Shown: positions 10,143-22,486 of the stretch, piece by piece
Numbering within the stretch: the stretch's first letter is position 1
Layout: each line of letters opens with the position of its first letter
Origin: Sipunculus nudus
Lineage: Eukaryota > Annelida > Sipuncula > Golfingiida > Sipunculidae
Reading direction: 5' to 3'
Assembly (NCBI GenBank): GCA_026874595.1
Contig: CM049310.1
Location: 31,003,558 to 31,067,557 of the forward strand
DNA length: 64,000 nt
Made by a program: the position numbers and the translations under genes
The notes under the pieces: model-generated
Database searches by the model: none
Seen by the model: only the letters and a program-made list of their open reading frames with translations
What the model was told of the DNA's origin: nothing

Positions 10143-13100
10143 AAATGATATTGTCTGAGATCTATATCAGTAGACATTAGGACTGATATGATGAGATCTA
10201 TGTAATTTGACACAAGGACTGGTATGACGACCTCTATATCAGTCGACAAAAGGACTGATATGATGAGATCTATATCAGTTGACACAGGGACTGGTATGAT
10301 GAGACCAATATCAGTTGACACGAGGACTGGTATGATGAGATCTATATCAGTTGACACAAGGACTGGTATGATGCAATCTATATCAGTTGACGCAAGGACT
10401 GGCCCGATTAGATCTATATCAGTTGACACAGGGATTGGTATGATGAGATATATATCAGTTGACAAGAGGACTGGTATGATGAGATCTATATCAGTTGACA
10501 CAGGGACTGTTATGATGCAATTTATATCAGTTGACACAAGGACTGGTATGATGAGATTTATATCAGTTGACACAAGGACTGGTATGATGAGATCTATATC
10601 AGTTGACACAAGGACTGGTATGATTAGATCTGTATCAGCTAACACAGGGATTGGTATGATGAGATGTATATCAGTTGACAAGAGGACTGGTATGATGAGA
10701 TCTATATCAGTTGACACAGGGACTGTTATGATGCGATTTATATCAGTTGACACAAGGACTGGTATGATGAGATTTATATCAGTTGACACAATGACTGGTA
10801 TGATGCGATTTATATCAGTTGACACAAGGAATGGTTTGGTGAGATCTATATCAGTTAGACACAAGGACTGGTATGGTGGATCTATATAAGTTGACTGACA
10901 TAAGGACCTCTGTGATGAGATCTGTTTAAGTTGACACGAGGTCTAGTATGATGCGATCTATATCAGTTGACACAAGGACTGGTATGATGAGATCTATATC
11001 AGTTGACACAAGGAATTGTTTAATGAGATCTATATCAGTTGACACAAGGACTGGTATGATGAGATCTATATCAGTTGACACAAGGATAGGTATGATGAGA
11101 TATATATCAGTGGACACTAGGACTGATATGATGAGATCTATATAAGTTGACACAAGGACTTGTATGATGATATCTATATCAGTTGACAAAACGACTGATA
11201 TGAAGAACTATATCAGATGACACAAGGACAGGTATGATGAGATCTATATAAGTTGACAAGAGGACTGGTATGATGAGATCTATATCAGTTGACACAGGGA
11301 CTGGTATGATGAGATCTATATCAGTTGACACAAGGAATTGTTTAATGAGATCTATATCAGTTGACAACAGAAGTGGTTTTATCAGAAATATATCAGTTGA
11401 CACAAGGACTGGTATGATGAGAACTGTATCAGTTGACACAAGGACTGGTATGATGAGATCAATATCAGTTGACACAAGGACTGGTATGATGAGATCTATA
11501 TCAGTTGACACAAGGACTGGTATGATGCAATCTATATTAGTTGACACAAGGACTGGCCTGATTAGATCTATATTAGTTGACACAGGGATTGGTATGATGA
11601 GATGTATATCAGTTGACAAGAGGACTGGTATGATGAGATCTATATCAGTTGACACAGGGACTGTTATGATGCGATTTATATCAGTTGACACAAGGACTGG
11701 TATGATGAGATTTATATCAGTTGACACAAGGACTGGTATGATGCGATTTATATCAGTTGACACAAGGACTGGTATGTTAGATCTATATCAGTTGACAAGA
11801 GGACTGATATGGTGGATCTATATAAGTTGACTGACAAAAGGACCTCTGTGATGAGATCTGTTTAAGTTGACACGAGGTCTAGTATGATGCGATCTATATC
11901 AGTTGACACAAGGACTGGTATGATGAGATCTATATCAGATGACACAAGGGCTGGTATTATGAGATGTATATCGGTTGACACAAGGACTGGTATGATGAGA
12001 TCTATATCAGATGACACAAGGACTGGTATGATGAGATGTATATCGGTTGACACAGGGACTGGTATGATGACATCTATATCGGTTGACAAGAGGACTGGTA
12101 TGATGAGAACTATATCATTTGACACAAGGACTGGTATGATGAGATCTATATCAGTTGACACAAGGACTGGTATGATGAGATATATATCAGTGGACACTAG
12201 GCCTGGTATGATGAGATATATATCAGTGGACACTAGGACTGATATGATGAGATCTATGTAAGTTGACACAACGACTGGTATTATGAGATATATATCAGAT
12301 GACACAAGGACAGGTATGATGAGATCTATATAAGTTGACAAGAGGACTGGTATGATGAGATCTATATCAGTTGACACAAGGACTGGTATGATGAGATCTA
12401 TATCAGTTGACACAAGGACTGGTATGATGAGATCTATGTCAGTTGACACAAGGACTGGTATGATGAGATCTATATCAATTGACACAAGGAATTGTTTAAT
12501 GAGATCTATATCAGTTGACAACAGAAGTGGTTTTATCAGATATATATCAGTTGACACAAGGACTGGTATGATGAGATTTATATCAGTTGACACAAGGACT
12601 GGTATGATGAGATCTATATCAGATGACACAAGGACTGGTATAATGAGATGTATATCGGTTGACACAAGGAATGGTATGATGAGATATATATCAGATGACA
12701 CAAAGACTGGTATGATGAGAACTATATCAGTTGACACAAGGACTGGTATGATGACATCTATATCAGTTGACACAAGGACTGGTATGATGAGATATATATT
12801 AGTTGACACAAGGACTGGTATGATATGATATATATCAGTTGACACAAGGACTGGTGTAGTGAGATCCATATCAGTTGACACAAGGACTAGTATGATTAGA
12901 TCTATATCAGTTGCCAAGAGGACTGGTATGAGGAGATCTATATAAGTTGACTGACATTAGGACCTTTGTGATGAGATGTGTATAAGTTGACACGAGTTCT
13001 AGCATGATGCGATCTTTATCAGTTGATATAAGGACTGGTTTATTGAGATCTGTATAAGTTGACACGCAGACTGGTATGATGAGATCTGTATAAGTTGACA

Positions 13101-13402
13101 CAAGGACTGGTATGATGCGATCTTTATTAGTTGATATAAGGACCTGTATGTTGAGATCTGTATAAGTTGACACAAGGAATGGTTTGATGAGATCTATATC
13201 AGTTGACACGAGAACTGGTTTTATAAGATATATATCAGTTGACATGAGGACTAGTATGATGAGATCTATATCAGATGACACAAGGACTGGTATGATGTGA
13301 TCTATATCGGTTGTTATGAGGACTGGTATGATGTGATCTATATCAGTTGATATGAGGACTGGTATGGTGAAATCTATGTCAGTTGACACGAGGACTGGTA
13401 TG
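10143..13402 (+). repeat. 36-bp satellite-like array, about 90 copies, with higher-order structure
   Basis: About 90 head-to-tail units of 36 bp (core GACACAAGGACTGGTATGAT then GAGATCTATATCAGTT). 36 is divisible by three, so 12-residue open frames run on both strands for hundreds of codons. There are no spacers, which rules out a CRISPR array, and no sign of coding selection. A distinctive variant run (TTGACTGACA, then a CTCTGTGATGAGATCTG-type unit, then ACGAGGTCTAGTATGATGCG) recurs at about 10891, 11827 and 12947, so multi-unit blocks of about 0.94 and 1.12 kb have been duplicated. A large minisatellite between two genes is the simplest reading. Confidence 0.95.
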
Positions 13403-13930
13403 TGATTACCTCTGGATGTGACAAGAATCCATGTGATTTCTTATGTTTCTGGCAGTAACAGCTAAAGGGTTATCCATGGTTCTGACTATAATTCCTAGTC
13501 TTTTTTTACGAGTTCAGCAAACGGAGCAGATGCAATACAGATTTACAATCTGTAAAATTGACAAGAACAATGAAAGGTCAGGGAGGGCACGTTAAAAGCC
13601 CTTAGCCTTCCAGCACGGACTGAGTGATATTGCTAAAATATAATAAAGGACCTGATTACGTGCAGAGACAGAAAAATTCTAACAATATTTAACTAATTAA
13701 ACAAAGATTTATACATTTGAATCACTGACAGTCATGTTTGAAGATATAGGGAGTTAACATCCTCAGCAACAAAGGCCATTATAATTACCGTAGTTTGCCA
13801 CTTTATGGCCGCTTGACTATTTATAAACACACCCTGAGTTTGCTAGGTCCCCTTTCAGGATTTCCGACGAAGGTCCAAAACTGAAAACCAGCTTAAAAGC
13901 CGCACCTTGACTCTGTTCCTGGCTTGTGTC
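13403..13930. other. Spacer between 36-bp array and transposon block
   Basis: Unique-looking AT-rich DNA. I see no gene, RNA or repeat in it. Confidence 0.5.
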
Positions 13931-13979
13931 TAAAAAGGAAAACCCTGTCCCATATAGGTGCCGGATCAAAACGGATCAT

Positions 13980-14330
13980 ATCCGGCACGATCCGGCGTGT
14001 GAACCGTGTAGCCACCATGATGGTCCGCGGCAATCCCTGTCGGTCAAGGTACGTCCGGGAAGGTCCATAGGGCTCTGGAAGGCCAACACGGCAGTTTTGG
14101 AAAGTTCAAAATTGCCTTGTACGTCCGTGATGGTCCAGGAAGATGGCGACATCAGGGATGGTCCATGTAGCCGCCGTGTAGGGTCAGGGGACAGCCGTAG
14201 CTCTGCCCTGATTGGCCTTGTCAGTCCGGGAAGAATTTTAGATCTCGGACCATTAAGGATCATGACGGCAGAGGTATGTTTGTCCCCGGACCTAACACGG
14301 CGGCTACACGGAACACGCCGGTACAGTTAG
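13980..14330. repeat. GC-rich block of nested inverted repeats
   Basis: A 350-bp GC-rich island. The segment at about 13991-14018 pairs in inverted orientation with about 14294-14321 (both read CCGGCGTGT, then CCGTGTAGCC). A second pair joins 14161-14194 with about 14280-14311 (CACGGCGGCTACA shared). Direct repeats of GTACGTCCG and GATGGTCC lie between. The open frames on both strands here are by-products. It sits directly upstream of a Harbinger transposase remnant and may be the terminal region of that element. Confidence 0.6.
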
Positions 14331-14339
14331 ATTTTCAGG

Positions 14340-14545
14340 GCTACCATCACGAATCAACTCGGACGAAGACGGTACCAGCACGGACAAACACGGTGAAAAA
14401 AAGGGCGATTACATGGAAGAACGCGGAATAGCACGGATGATGACGGATATACACGGTGCCAACAAGGACATTCACGGTGTTAACACAGTGCATCGGACTA
14501 TTACGGACTAACACAGAGGAACACGGGATAAAACGGACGATGAAG
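14340..14545. repeat. CACGG-motif subterminal-type repeats
   Basis: The motif ACGG, often CACGG, recurs about every 10-20 bp (for example AGCACGGACA, AACACGGTGA, TACACGGTGC, TTCACGGTGT). Closely spaced short motifs beside a DNA transposase gene are typical of subterminal transposase-binding regions. The link to the Harbinger remnant is inferred from position. Confidence 0.45.
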
Positions 14546-14739
14546 GATTCTCATATTTGGGCAATTTGAGCATCGATTCACTTCTTCTCGCTGCAGCAAG
14601 GGCGAGGAGCTGACGACCGAGGACATGCTGATGAGATGCCAGCTTCAATTGCATAAAAAAAACAGATTGAAAACACTATTCTGATTGCCAAGGCAAAGCC
14701 ACGACAGAGAAAAAAGACGTAAAAAATTGTATCTACACC

Positions 14740-15390
14740 AAAGAAGAGAATCATCTGGGTCAGAAAATGGCTCGCCAGAAATCTAGACCTGGGTCAGTAC
14801 GCAGGGCTGATGGACGAACTGAAGAAAGAAGATGTCAAGGGCTTCCGTAAGTTCCCTCAGATGGACTATGAGATATACCAAGAGATCCTGACACGCATTG
14901 AGCACAGATCAAGCCGAAGGAGTCCAAGTACAGGAAGCCTCTGACAGCTGGCACCAGGTTGGCAATAACATTGCGGTACCTAGCATCAGGGGACAGCTAC
15001 TACTCTCTGATGTATGCATGGCTTCAGGGTCGCACACAACACCATCTCTTAAGTCATCCGTCAGGTCTGCAATGCGATAGTTGCAGAGTTTGCTGAGGAA
15101 GTAATTCCCTGTCTTCAAACGCCAGAGAAGTGGAAAAACATCGCCAAGCAGTTCGGCAACCGATGGCAGCTGCACAACTGTGTGGGTGCCTTGGACGGGA
15201 AACACATCGTTATACAGTATTCTCCGCATGGTGGCTCGTTGTACTATAACTAAAAGGGGTACCATTCCATAATCCTCATGGCACTGGTCGACGCCGACTA
15301 CAAGTTCATTTTGGCAGATGTAGGCAGCAAAAGATCAGCCGGCGATTCTCAGGCGTTCAACAACAGCGAGCTTGTAGGGGGGGGGAGCAT
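14740..15390 (+). pseudogene. PIF/Harbinger (HARBI1-like) transposase, broken
   Basis: A DDE-type nuclease of the PIF/Harbinger superfamily, which moves DNA transposons. Across the three + frames one can read, in order, a WLARNLDLGQY start, a FRKFPQMDYEIYQEIL helix, RLAITLRYLASGDSY, the catalytic-region GALDGKHI at about 15188-15212, and YHSIILMALVDADYKF followed by GDSQAFNNSEL near 15260-15370. The first two acidic catalytic residues are visible; the third (E) would lie beyond the break at about 15390, where the match ends in a G-rich run. There are at least two frameshifts (near 14908 and 15030) and a stop at about 15251. It is a dead copy. Intact HARBI1-like proteins are about 350 residues; about 215 are covered here. 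Confidence 0.85.
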
Positions 15391-16040
15391 CGACAGAGAG
15401 TGATGGGCTTACCTGATCCTATGTTTTCTCGGTGGTTGGCGTTGTGTCAGTTGTGGCATAGACAATGCCGGCTTGAAGGCTAGCCCATAAGAATGAACTC
15501 CTCAATTGCTTTTTTTTCAGTGACTGACGCATTGTGGAGTCCATAGATTGCACCTGCAGTTAACTGTGATTATAACACTCCATACACAACTGTGAGATTT
15601 AACATATATCCACTGATTAATGTTCAGTATATCTATGTGTATTGTATATTTGACCACTAGAAAACATTACTGTTCTCTTCTCAGCCCTATTTTGCACAAA
15701 GGAAGTTAAAATATGAACATAATAGTACACAGGCCTAAAGCCTTATACAGGACTGCCACCAAATGCAAGATGTCTACCGGGGCTGTTAGTGCTTCAATTC
15801 TCTCTGGACAAATACTATCAGTTGTTGATGTTACAGGTGCTTCATGCTTTCCAGAATGGTAATTTTTTATTACAGGCCTTTCGACATACAACATTATGTG
15901 AACATTGGTTTGCTAAAACCATAGGAAATATTTTTATTTAATTTTCTTTCTAAGAGTAACAGATCGTATCGTGCTATAACCCAAGTTAGCCCTTTGGTGG
16001 GCCGGCGACGCAACAGAAACCTGAAACCTGTTGCGTCGAC
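15391..16040. other. Spacer without recognised gene
   Basis: AT-rich DNA between the Harbinger and Penelope-like remnants. Short open frames occur on the minus strand, but I recognise none of them. Confidence 0.5.
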
Positions 16041-16104
16041 GTCGGCGGCTACTTGAAGGCATGCTCCTATCAGGGGGATTCTAATTTGTTCCGGCAGTTG
16101 CATC

Positions 16105-16389
16105 CGCTGTTTTTCGTTGAAAAGGGGGAACATTCTTTGGTTCAATCCACCATTTATTTCAAATGTAAAAACGAACGTTACCAGTACATTTTTAAAACTT
16201 GTAAAAAAGCATTTCCCGCCCGGCAACATTCCACACAAAATATTTAATAAGAACACTGTTAAAGTCAGCTACAGCATCATGGCCAGCATGCAAAGTATAA
16301 TCCAGAAACACAACAAGCAACTACTTAGCGACAACAACAAATTTCCTAAACCTAAATGGAACTCTACAGATGTACATAGTTATAGTTAA
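16105..16389 (+). pseudogene. Penelope-like retroelement fragment (linker after reverse transcriptase)
   Basis: A + frame reads ILWFNPPFISNVKT, then FLKLVKKHFP, then KIFNKNTVKVSYSIM and IIQKHNKQLL. This string of blocks is characteristic of the segment between the reverse transcriptase and the GIY-YIG endonuclease of Penelope-like elements. Neither catalytic domain is present, so only about 90 residues of the element remain. Upstream frames (16040-16105) are disrupted. The assignment is from remembered motifs. Confidence 0.6.
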
Positions 16390-17230
16390 GCAAGCATTAA
16401 CAAAATGGATGTGGTTACCTCCACCCAAGAAAAAGAAAATCAGAAATATGAATATTTGCCTTTCAATGCCTTATAAACATATATTTAGAATTTTTTTATT
16501 ATATTTGCAAATATATATTGCAGACATACTTGCAAAATACTCGCCCAATAGGCAAATTGATTTGTAGAATAACAGATGCATGAAGGTAGGAGTTAATATT
16601 AGGAGAGTGTTTTATTTGATTGTTGGTACTTGGGATTATCATGGTTATCTGTTGAATTTCGCTGACAAACATTAGTCGGGCGACCAATTATCGATACTTT
16701 ATCGATATTTAAACATAGAGAAATTCATTATTTCAAAAGGGAAGTATGAAACCACTTGTCACATGCAGACAAACCGTAATATATGTTAACAAATATATGT
16801 TATTTTCACTTAATAATGTTCCTCATTAAAAGTAAATTACAAGAGATATATTTCTATCAAACTTTAAAATGCTTAGATTCGACATAAATTAACTGATGTC
16901 AATGTACACAACCCTTCAGTGTGAAAATGTGACTTGTTGTAGGTACATGATCTGAGGAAAGTCTATAAGTGCATAGCTTAGCCTATTAGTACCAGGTAAT
17001 TCCTATGCTATCCAAATAATTCTGTCGGCAAAATTATGCTATTTCTCATTTACGGTAATATGGCAAAATATTTCTAGTTTAAAGATTTTTATATCTTCAT
17101 ATTATAAAATATTATCTAAGAAATCTCATTGGAAAACTTGATTATTGTGTTAACTTGATGTTAACTTTTCAGTTTGTAAATTCATTTTTTCCAGTTCCTG
17201 CAGATGAATTTTAACAAAAGGAGGATGTTT
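16390..17230. other. AT-rich DNA, nothing recognised
   Basis: No gene or clear repeat seen. About 17190-17215 has a CAGTTCCTGCAG stretch also found, inverted, in the 345-bp repeats at 20.5 kb. Confidence 0.5.
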
Positions 17231-17284
17231 TAGGAAATTACGGAAGCGTATTGTTGCCACCTAGCAAAAGAAAAATAAATTATT

Positions 17285-17346
17285 TATCTCGTACATACGA
17301 CATACTATCTCGTACGTACGACATATTATCTCGTACGTACGACATA
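17285..17346. repeat. TCGTACGTACGA palindromic tandem motif, left arm
   Basis: Three units of about 20 bp, each with the self-complementary 12-mer TCGTACGTACGA or a one-base variant (the first unit has ACATACGA). The mirror tract lies in the right arm at 20150-20275. Confidence 0.85.
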
Positions 17347-18751
17347 ATAAATCTTACGGATCTGATTCATAGAGCAGACAACATGCCAACAGATATATGT
17401 ATAAGCAATATGTATATGTTAAATAATGTATGTTTTCACATTAACTAATATATACTATATCTCCACCTCCTTGCAAACCGCTGGACCACCGTTGAAACCA
17501 ACACACACACACTCACATAGATCTGTTTATTTATAGTGTATATTTAAATGCTATTCGATTCACATTTTTCTGTGTGTCCAGGTTTCTGTAATATTGCAAG
17601 CAAGCGAAATATACATCAAATTGTTGTCTGACAGTCATATACAGAACTCTCATTTTAAGACAGGTGATTAAATAATGTTAGCAGTATATGATATTATAGT
17701 AGTGAGCCTGTCATAATGTTAATAAAAAACAAATCTTGCCTTTGCCAAACTGAAACTACTTTTTGGAAAAAGAAGGGTTCGGACAAGAGGGACAGCTCCC
17801 AAATAGCCTGATTTTAAGTAATTGAGAATGGATAATTCTGGGGCAGGTTTCTAATATTCTAAACTGATCTTTCTAAGAACTAGATTTATACATAACGCAA
17901 CGTGTACTTGATCTTTTAAACTATTTAATGCATATACAGCCATTGATACGATTGGTGGGTAGCTGAACAGTCAACAATCCATTTAATGGGGTACGTATAA
18001 TTTTTATTTTGAACTAAATTATAAAAAAAATATATATATATATTAAAAACTACCACTCATGGACGTGCGATTAATCTATGACAGAAGATTACGACATTCT
18101 AAAATAAATCTTAACCTCTATGTCAAGCTGAAGTGGTGGTAAAATCTACACCTCAGATTTGTCCCGTTTGCGGATTGGTATAAGATCTTTTATGTGGTAC
18201 ATGTACGTGTAACTCACCCTTCTGTAAACGGCATGAAGTTCAACTTATGGGATCAAGCTCTTCATTTCATAATAAATGAATCATAAACCTATTCTAATGG
18301 GCATCTCTGTATTACAGAACCTCTATAAGTGTCCGTTAAGTGTTACATAAGAACGCCGGGTGACCAGAGGAGAGATCTTGGTCGCGCACCTGCGACAAAT
18401 ATAAAAAAAGAAAAGAAACATGAAAGAAGAAACACCTAGAGAACCTTGACAACTCTTGAAATATGAATTTATACTGTACCACCACCAGGTGGCGCGAGCG
18501 CTGTGTTTGTCTCCTTTCTAAACGATTGGTCTCGTTTCTAGATTTTATTTCCATTTCAAATTTGTCAAATAAGCATAGGAATCCCCCGCAAGTAACAATA
18601 ACTAATTGTGTCCCTTTCACATGTCGGGATATTTTATCTGGTAAAACAAAAACCTCTGATAGACATTACATGTATTACAAATGATATTTATAGTATCCAC
18701 CCTCTGAGCCTTTCTAACACAGCGCTGGTATTATATCCCAAAGCTTTCAAT

Positions 18752-18754
<3 letters not shown>

Positions 18755-18788
<34 letters not shown>

Positions 18789-18812
18789 TATATATATGTA
18801 TATTTATATATA

Positions 18813-18904
<92 letters not shown>

Positions 18905-18925
18905 AAAGCGAGAGAGAGAGAGCGC
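18755..18925. repeat. Compound microsatellite (CA)n (TA)n (GA)n
   Basis: (CA)n at 18756-18786, TATG and (TA)n to about 18863, then (GA)n to about 18922. It occupies the spacer between the two inverted arms, where a hairpin loop would be. Confidence 0.9.
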
Positions 18926-20149
18926 CGATTGTATAGTAGAGAGTTAAAATGAAGAAAGGACCTATTAGCATTTTACAAACCAGGTATTTTTAGTATACAT
19001 GAAATACAATTTAGTCTCCTCAAACTATTACGGTATCTTTCAATATTTCGTTCTTCGTTTGCTTTCTCCTGTATACAAGTGGAAAAAAACTTGCCCCGGG
19101 CGCGATCAATGAGGAAAAACAAACAGCGCTCACGCCAACTGGTGGCCGTAAAAATAAACTTCACAAATCAAGGTTTTTCAAGCATTACTGGGTGTTTTTT
19201 CTATCATATTTCTTCTCTTTTTTATAACTGTCGCGTGTGCTAGACTAAGATCTTGCTTCTGGTCACGCGGTCTTGTTATAGTAAACAGACAAAGGTGTAC
19301 TGTGTTTACTCATACACAAAACCATTATAACGTATACAAAACCGGTAATTAGGAGATATTAATCCATTGTATAGGCATGGATTTGCTGAACACCTTTCGT
19401 ATTCAGCAAAAAATGAGTTTATAACGTGAGACAAAACACATATTGATACAAAAGAATATGAACCTTGAGTGTCAATATAGAGGTGTCTGTAATACAGAGA
19501 TGCCTGTAAGGAGAGGTTCCTGATTCATACATTATGAAACGAAGTGCTTGATTCGTGCCGTTCACAGTAGGGCGAGTTACACTGTGCGTTATGTCATAAA
19601 TCTAGATCTTATACAGATCAATTTTGGAATATAAGAAACCTACCCCACATATATCCATTCTCCGTTACTTACAATCAGGCTATTTGTTAGCTGTACCTCT
19701 TGTCCGAACCCTTTCTTTCTCCAAAAGGTGGTTTCAGTTTGGCAAAGGCAATATTTTTTTCTTATTAATATTATGACAGGCCATCATTATAACATCATAC
19801 ACTGCTAACAGAATTTAATTACCTATTTAAAAATGAAAGTTCTGTATATGACTGGCAGACAACGATTTGATCAATTCCATTTCCTTGAAATATTTCCGAA
19901 ACCTAGACACAAAGAAACAATGATAAATCGAATAGCATTTAAATTTATGGTATAAATAAATAAATAAATACATAAATAAATATATGTATTTTTTTTTCTT
20001 TCAACGGTGTTTTCCGACGGTTTTCAAGGTGAAGAAGTTGTGTAGTTTGGGTACGAACACGCATTATTTAACATATACATATTGCTATAAATACATATAT
20101 CAGTTGGCCTGTTGTGTATTCTGTGAATCATATGCATAAGATTAATTTT

Positions 20150-20275
20150 GTCGTACGTACGAGATTATATGTCGTACGTACGAGATAGTATGTCGTACGT
20201 ACGAATTAATAGGTCGTACGTATGAGATATTACGTCGTACGTACGAGATAATATGTCGTACGTACAAGATAAATA
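20150..20275. repeat. TCGTACGTACGA palindromic tandem motif, right arm
   Basis: Six units of about 20-21 bp carrying GTCGTACGTACGAGATA or variants. There are more copies than in the left arm, so the tract has expanded since the arms separated. Confidence 0.85.
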
Positions 20276-20324
20276 ATTTATTTTTCTTTTACCAGGTGGC
20301 AGCAATACGCTTCCGTACTTATAA

Positions 20325-21150
20325 GCCCAATAGCTCAGAGAATATGGGTAACAGATACCTAATTTCAGGTTTCCATAGAGACTTTTCATGATGTAAAGTA
20401 CCTCTCTGGATGTAAAGTGAGAAGATTCTATGTCTAGTTTTTACGATTTGAGCCCTGTTAACAGATGACGGCATCTTTTAAAGTCTCAAAATAAATATAA
20501 AAAAATAGTAAAATATCGAAAAAAATACAGGTGGCACCACCAGTCTGCAGGAACTAATGAAAAACTCCATGATGAAAATCCATGCAAAGAATCATGGTGA
20601 TCAATGCATTAGTTGTTCAGATACTTGAGCTTTTGTTAAAATTTTTCATTATTCTTGGGGGTACTTTGGAGCCAAATAGCTTGAAGAATATGGGTCCCAG
20701 AGACCTTATTCCAGGTTTCCAAGGAGACCTTTTATGGACCTAATTGGATGTAAAGTTAGAAGATTCCAGGTCCAGTGTTTACGATTTGTGCCCTGTTAAC
20801 AGATGACGGCATGTTTTAAGGTCTCAAAATAGAGAAAAAAAAATCGTTAAAAATCGAAAAAAAAATACAGGTGGCGCCACCAGTCTGCAGAAACTGATAA
20901 AACTTTCCATTATGAATATCCATGCAAAGAATCATGGTGATCAAGGCATTAGTTGTTCAGATACTTGAGCTTTTGTATCAAATTTTTCATTATTCTGGGG
21001 GTACTTCGAAGCCCCATAGCTTGAAGAATATGGGTAACAGAGACCTAATTCCAGGTTTCCAAGGAGATTTTTCATGGACCTCTCTGGGTTTAAAGTTAGA
21101 AGATTCCAGGACCAGTGGTTACGATCTGTGCCTTGTTACGTTGAATGGAG
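20325..21150. repeat. About 345-bp tandem repeat, 2.4 copies
   Basis: Copies start near 20328, 20676 and 21016; the last is partial. Shared blocks include ATAGCTNNAAGAATATGGG, CCAGGTTTCCAAGGAGA, GATGTAAAGTTAGAAGATTC, and CAGTCTGCAGRAACT. Part of each copy is the reverse complement of the 156-bp satellite monomer at 39.1-41.6 kb (CTCCTTGGAAACCTG, ATTAGGTC, GAATCTTCTAAC), so this is the same dispersed family in opposite orientation. Confidence 0.8.
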
Positions 21151-21170
21151 CACCTATTTTATCCGTTTAG

Positions 21171-22353
21171 TGATATCAGTTTTTCAGCATGACTTGTGTC
21201 ATGACTCAGCCCCATCATTCCACTAAGAATGCCTGCTGTGATGGGTAGTGTTGGGATGATATGAGACCCTTGGACCCATCTTTCCGAAATGCAGGATAAT
21301 TATTGGGTCACATGAGAACTGGGGCCTAAAAAAGACTGGTGGCGCAACTTGCAATCCTTTTCGTGCAGTATGAATCTGGGTGTCTTAGTGATAACAGCTA
21401 GCCAATATATCAGGAGTGGTTTGATGTATTGGGCTAACATTGTGCATGTCCATAGATCTTGGATACCTCCATCTCGTACTCCTGAGATATGTGTCATTTC
21501 AATCCCCAGCAAACACATCGTTGGCTGCCACGCAAATACGAGCACCTTCCTCGTAAAGCCCCTTAGCAAAAGACCTAAGCACAAGGTTGAGCCCTCTCCA
21601 TCGCTCTAGGAGTGAATGTGTTCCGGTAAAAGGTAGAGCGGATAATTCCATTGCGTCTACAAGGTAGCCGAGAAAAGCTATAGTCCATTTCATCACCTGC
21701 TGTCAAACTGTTTTTTTGTTGATAATTTTCTTAAAAGTTTATATTTTTCAATTGTTTCCTTGAAAATTACATAAAGAAGTGACAACCTAATATGGCAATT
21801 AAGAATTTTACCATAAATCCCCCGTTTGTGTTTCACAACATTTTAGTCTGTTCACCATGATCTGACAGATAAGATGTGTCCCTCCATAAGTAACCATCTT
21901 TGTTTTAGCTGGTTATATTTTTAAGAGTGTTTACAGGAGATCATCCAATCAGCAGCTGTCATTTTAGGCGGCTTTTGCATGTGACCAATGACCTTGACTG
22001 CCATAAGTAGGTCTGATATGTTGTAAAATGTAGACTGATTTCTCATATTTTCAGAAAATTCTTTTTCTGAAATAAGGTATAAAGAAGGTATTTAGTTACC
22101 TTGTCGAAAATTAGGTTCTTTAATTCTCTGCTCTACCCTGTAATTGTTTCCCTTGAAATTTAACTAATAAAAATTTTCATAGCAAAAAAACAGGTGGACA
22201 TGAAGGGATGAAACGGACTATACAAGAATAAACAGGCCCGATGACAAGATAGGCAAAGTGTAAAGTCGGAGTAAACCCACCCGTCACCCTTTTATACCAT
22301 TGCCTCAACCACTAGGCTAAGTTGTGCCCCTGTAAACATACTGTTATTTTTAG
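21171..22353. other. Intergenic or intronic DNA before lipoxygenase exons
   Basis: A minus-strand frame at 21300-21696 is broken and unrecognised. No upstream lipoxygenase exon (PLAT domain or the start of the catalytic domain) was found here. AT-rich from 21700 on. Confidence 0.45.
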
Positions 22354-22486
22354 TCTGCCGGTGACCGATGAGATGACAAAGGAGGATATGGAGGGAATGT
22401 CTCTAATAGATGCTCTTCAGTCCAGGCGACTCTTTGCGGTAAACCATCATGTTCTGAAGGACTTTGGAATTCCTTCCGACAGAACG
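22354..22486 (+). pseudogene. ALOX: Lipoxygenase exon (LPVTDEM...SRRLFAVNHHVL)
   Basis: Arachidonate-type lipoxygenases are non-haem iron enzymes that add O2 to polyunsaturated fatty acids. This exon follows TTATTTTTAG, is entered in phase 2 and left in phase 0 before GTGAAT. It reads LPVTDEMTKEDMEGMSLIDA then LQSRRLFAVNHHVLKDFGIP. The pattern of a VTDEM start, an EGMSL block and a (K/R)RLF(I/A)V(D/N) block is the start of the lipoxygenase catalytic domain in animals. It joins in phase to the exon at 22993. The exon itself is intact, but the locus is probably a pseudogene because of the defects at 24089 and 24166. Confidence 0.8.

Larger units (their letters stand above)
17237..20318. mobile_element. 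3.1-kb element with inverted-repeat arms over 1 kb long
   Basis: The left arm (17237 to about 18520) is the diverged reverse complement of the right arm (about 19110 to 20318). The outer ends are TACGGAAGCGTATTG at left and CAATACGCTTCCGTA at right. Further matched pairs include the TCGTACGTACGA tracts, AGCAATATGTATATGTTAAA, the TTGTCCGAACCC/GGGTTCGGACAA block, and a ACCAGNTGGCG...GAGCGCTG block. No transposase is seen. The left arm has about 250 bp (near 17900-18170) with no partner. This fits a foldback or long-TIR non-autonomous DNA transposon, with TA as a possible target duplication. Two head-to-head copies of one repeat would look similar. Confidence 0.75.

Noticed and set aside
10133-13389. 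Repeat proteins of up to 351 residues on the minus strand and a CRISPR-like look
   Set aside because: 36-bp units run head to tail without spacers, and frames are open on both strands; it is a satellite-type array.
13926-14330. 134-codon + frame and 95-codon - frame
   Set aside because: Both arise from a GC-rich inverted-repeat block with few stops; the two translations resemble each other because the DNA is inverted on itself.
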